From assembly GCA_007280825.1 (NCBI GenBank), contig QYQI01000048.1:1-8056 (forward strand): DNA of 8,056 nucleotides, read 5' to 3'. This DNA is from Ignavibacteriales bacterium (GTDB lineage Bacteria > Bacteroidota > Ignavibacteria > Ignavibacteriales > Melioribacteraceae). The notes below the pieces were generated by a model that was not told where the DNA came from, ran no database searches, and saw only the letters and a program-made list of their open reading frames with translations. Numbering within the stretch: the first letter of the stretch is position 1; each line of letters starts with the position of its first letter. This document shows positions 6,262-8,056 of the stretch, piece after piece. The translations under genes were made by a program, and so were the position numbers.

Positions 6262-6984
6262 TTATTCGGGCACATGCACCAAAAAATATTCCTTGGCAGT
6301 TTTTCCGATTTGTGTCGCTTGTTTGATTGTCATGTGAAGATCAGAACTGGTATCATCTTTTGCGCCGGCTTCAATAATTGCAAGATTTGAATCCTTCGCA
6401 TTCTTAACTAGTGCATTACAAAAAGCAGTATCGCCCCCATAACAAATTGATTTACCATCATAAATAAATTTAAATCCAAGAGATGGAATTAATTCTGATG
6501 AATTACCGTCTGCTGATGGTTCTCTATGATTAACTTTGAAAGGTTTGATTGTAACTGAATCGCGCTTAAAACTTTTTACCGAATCAATTGGTCTTAAATT
6601 AATTTGATAAGACACTTCTTTGCTATAGACTTTTATAAATGCACGATAAATACTTTCAATTTCTTTGCAGCCTTGCGGATAGTAAATATTAAGCGGACTT
6701 TTCTTCTTCAAGACAGACAGATAAGTAAGTAGTGACCAAACGCCTCCGACATGATCGTGATGACCATGGCTGATGAAAATATCTGAAACTTTTAGAATTG
6801 TAACTGCACCAACATCTTTATTAAGATCGCGCAAAATTCCATCGCCCGGATCTACAACGAATGTTGCTCTGTCAGTTGTGATTAGTATTCCAGTGGCAAT
6901 GTTAGGAATTGAACAGTAAATCTTTATGAAGAAATCTTCTTTACGCCAAATGATTGGATATTTTTGATACTCGTTTTTTTTCAT
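6262..6984 (-). CDS. Metallo-beta-lactamase-fold hydrolase, RNase Z-like, cytoplasmic
   Basis: The 240-residue product has no signal peptide and an MBL-fold metal site. HGHHDH at 73-78 is the HxHxDH motif (His73, His75, Asp77, His78). His153 (VNHRE), Asp185 (GGDTAF) and the terminal His237 (LVHVPE) complete two zinc sites. LHMTIKQA (216-223) resembles the HSTxxxA segment of RNase Z/ElaC proteins. The protein lacks an obvious RNase Z substrate arm and stops three residues after the last metal histidine, where RNase Z usually continues for tens of residues. It may therefore be a small-molecule or cyclic-nucleotide phosphodiesterase-type member of the family instead of a tRNA-processing enzyme. 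Other frames past the stop give no recognisable continuation, so a frameshift is not supported. The start is joined to the feoB stop by a single base (TGATATG) with no Shine-Dalgarno site, so translation is probably coupled to feoB. The substrate is unknown. Confidence 0.82.
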   Translation of the reverse strand: MKKNEYQKYPIIWRKEDFFIKIYCSIPNIATGILITTDRATFVVDPGDGILRDLNKDVGAVTILKVSDIFISHGHHDHVGGVWSLLTYLSVLKKKSPLNIYYPQGCKEIESIYRAFIKVYSKEVSYQINLRPIDSVKSFKRDSVTIKPFKVNHREPSADGNSSELIPSLGFKFIYDGKSICYGGDTAFCNALVKNAKDSNLAIIEAGAKDDTSSDLHMTIKQATQIGKTAKEYFLVHVPE

Positions 6985-6985
6985 A

Positions 6986-8056
6986 TCAGATTACTATTTG
7001 TGCGACAATTCCACCGACTAAAAATGCGGCAATCCAAGTTCCGAACCAGATCATCATTCCTTCTTTCCATCCTCTTTCTTTTAGCATAACAACAAACGAA
7101 GCAATACACGGAACGAAAAGAGTAATTGTAATAATTGAAACTGTCTTTTGCATTATTGTTAAGTCCATATGAAAAAGTCCTGCTGCACCAAAATCTCTAC
7201 GAACCATTCCCATTACAAAAGCATTTGCGGCTTCTTTAGGAAGTTTTAACCAAGTTGTTGTAAATGGTGCTAAAACATCCTGCCAGACTAAAAGCATTCC
7301 GCTTATTTCCATAATTCCAACTGCAAGGGCACCGATAAAAAACCAAAAGCTAGCTTCTTTCATAAAACCAAAACTTCTAAAAAAAGTTTTTTTGAAAACA
7401 TTACTCATTCTTGGAAAACGAATCATTGGAAGATCAATTAATAGGGGAGAACTTTCGCCGGGAAGCATTTTATTTAAAATAGTTGAAAGAACAATAAGAA
7501 CAGTTGAAATAACTGAGATATAAAGCATCATCGGTGCAAATCCGGCTCCGCTTAGAAGAGCGGCGATTACAGCTAATTGTGCTGAGCACGGAATTACAAA
7601 TTGAAGAATTGCTGTAACAATTGATTTTTCTCTTTCAGTTCCAAGCATACGAGTAGTAATATTAGCCATTGTAATACACCCGAAACCAAGCATGATTGGA
7701 ATTACTGCTTTACCATTTAAACCAATTTTATTAAATGAGCGGTCAAGCATGGTTGCGAGACGCGGAAGGTAACCGCTATCTTCTAATAAAGCCATTACAA
7801 AATAAAATCCCATTACCAATGGTAGAAGTAAAAACAGTAAGTAAGTTACTGTCATTGTAATAACCCCAAATTCACCGAAGAAAAGTTTTACAAAAGGATT
7901 TTGAAAGTAAAAATCCGTTCGTGCGTTTTTTTGTTTTGATAATTCAGAAAATTCTTTTTGAAGAGTCGGGTCAGCACTTATTCCGGAAGGGAAGTTAAAA
8001 GTTTTTTTGCTTAACTCATTATTCTTTCCATCATGAATAGTTACTTCAGTATTTAC
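6986..8056 (-). CDS. feoB: Ferrous iron transporter FeoB, C-terminal part (cut by window edge), divergent subtype
   Basis: FeoB moves Fe(II) across the inner membrane. The frame stays open from the stop (6986-6988) to base 8056, giving 356 visible residues, so the ATG at 7855 is internal and not the start. The N-terminal G domain lies outside the window. Visible residues 1-60 are mostly hydrophilic. Core membrane signatures follow: LLEDSGYLPR (90-99), first gate motif GLNGKAVIP...GFGCITMANITTR (112-136), FVIPCSAQLAV (153-163), the conserved RRDFGAAGL (286-294) and FVPCIAS with KERG (314-329), then a last helix. Several strongly hydrophobic segments fit the FeoB fold. The gate has GFGCxTMAxxTTR and IPCSAQL where E. 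coli-type FeoB has GFGCNVPxxxATR and an SCxARLPVY-like motif. This matches, as I recall it, a known divergent FeoB branch found in deltaproteobacteria and others. It heads a minus-strand unit with the MBL and M28 genes. No feoA or feoC is visible downstream. Confidence 0.93.
   Translation of the reverse strand, partial: VNTEVTIHDGKNNELSKKTFNFPSGISADPTLQKEFSELSKQKNARTDFYFQNPFVKLFFGEFGVITMTVTYLLFLLLPLVMGFYFVMALLEDSGYLPRLATMLDRSFNKIGLNGKAVIPIMLGFGCITMANITTRMLGTEREKSIVTAILQFVIPCSAQLAVIAALLSGAGFAPMMLYISVISTVLIVLSTILNKMLPGESSPLLIDLPMIRFPRMSNVFKKTFFRSFGFMKEASFWFFIGALAVGIMEISGMLLVWQDVLAPFTTTWLKLPKEAANAFVMGMVRRDFGAAGLFHMDLTIMQKTVSIITITLFVPCIASFVVMLKERGWKEGMMIWFGTWIAAFLVGGIVAQIVI

Noticed and set aside
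6255..6266. AATAATATTATT palindrome as a terminator of the MBL gene
   Set aside because: It is purely A/T with no loop, overlaps the stop codon and lacks a stable stem or a clean T-tract. It would not end transcription by itself.
7853..7855. ATG as the start of a 289-residue FeoB protein
   Set aside because: The reading frame continues without a stop for 67 more codons to the window edge, and the protein would lack the FeoB N-terminal half.

Overview
The window is an AT-rich (by eye) piece of a Gram-negative bacterial chromosome. It carries an outer-membrane TonB-dependent receptor, exported proteins with short Lys/Arg-led signal peptides, a complex I NADH module and FeoB. Weak or absent Shine-Dalgarno sites at several starts, the PA-M28-PDZ peptidase architecture and a small membrane protein just upstream of a TonB receptor all fit the Bacteroidota/Chlorobiota/Ignavibacteriota group. 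An Ignavibacteria-like lineage is my best guess, but it is inferred from style and not proven by any marker gene.

Layout. (1) 1-1449, plus strand: the 3' end of nuoE overlaps nuoF by one base (TAATG). nuoF is full length and is closed by a short heptamer repeat and a good intrinsic terminator (1482-1511). nuoG does not follow. (2) 1544-4347, plus strand: a 180-residue single-pass membrane protein of unknown function, then a 128-base gap, then a 710-residue TonB-dependent receptor with a YncD/FecA-like plug. The gap holds a perfect 8-1-8 palindrome, a possible promoter and the ribosome binding site that fixes the receptor start at 2215. (3) 4376-4397: a bidirectional terminator between convergent units. 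(4) 8056-4415, minus strand: the C-terminal two thirds or so of the membrane part of a divergent FeoB (open through the window edge), one base, a cytoplasmic RNase Z-like metallo-beta-lactamase-fold protein, 41 bases, and an exported M28 zinc peptidase with PA and PDZ domains. The close spacing suggests one operon.

How they may work together. The NADH-dehydrogenase genes are an energy-metabolism unit unrelated to the rest. The receptor and FeoB could be the outer- and inner-membrane ends of a metal or cofactor supply route. The most interesting unexplained items are the small membrane protein paired with the receptor, the palindrome in front of the receptor, and the MBL protein coupled to feoB. 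No RNA gene, insertion sequence, CRISPR array or gene-free stretch over 300 bases was seen.
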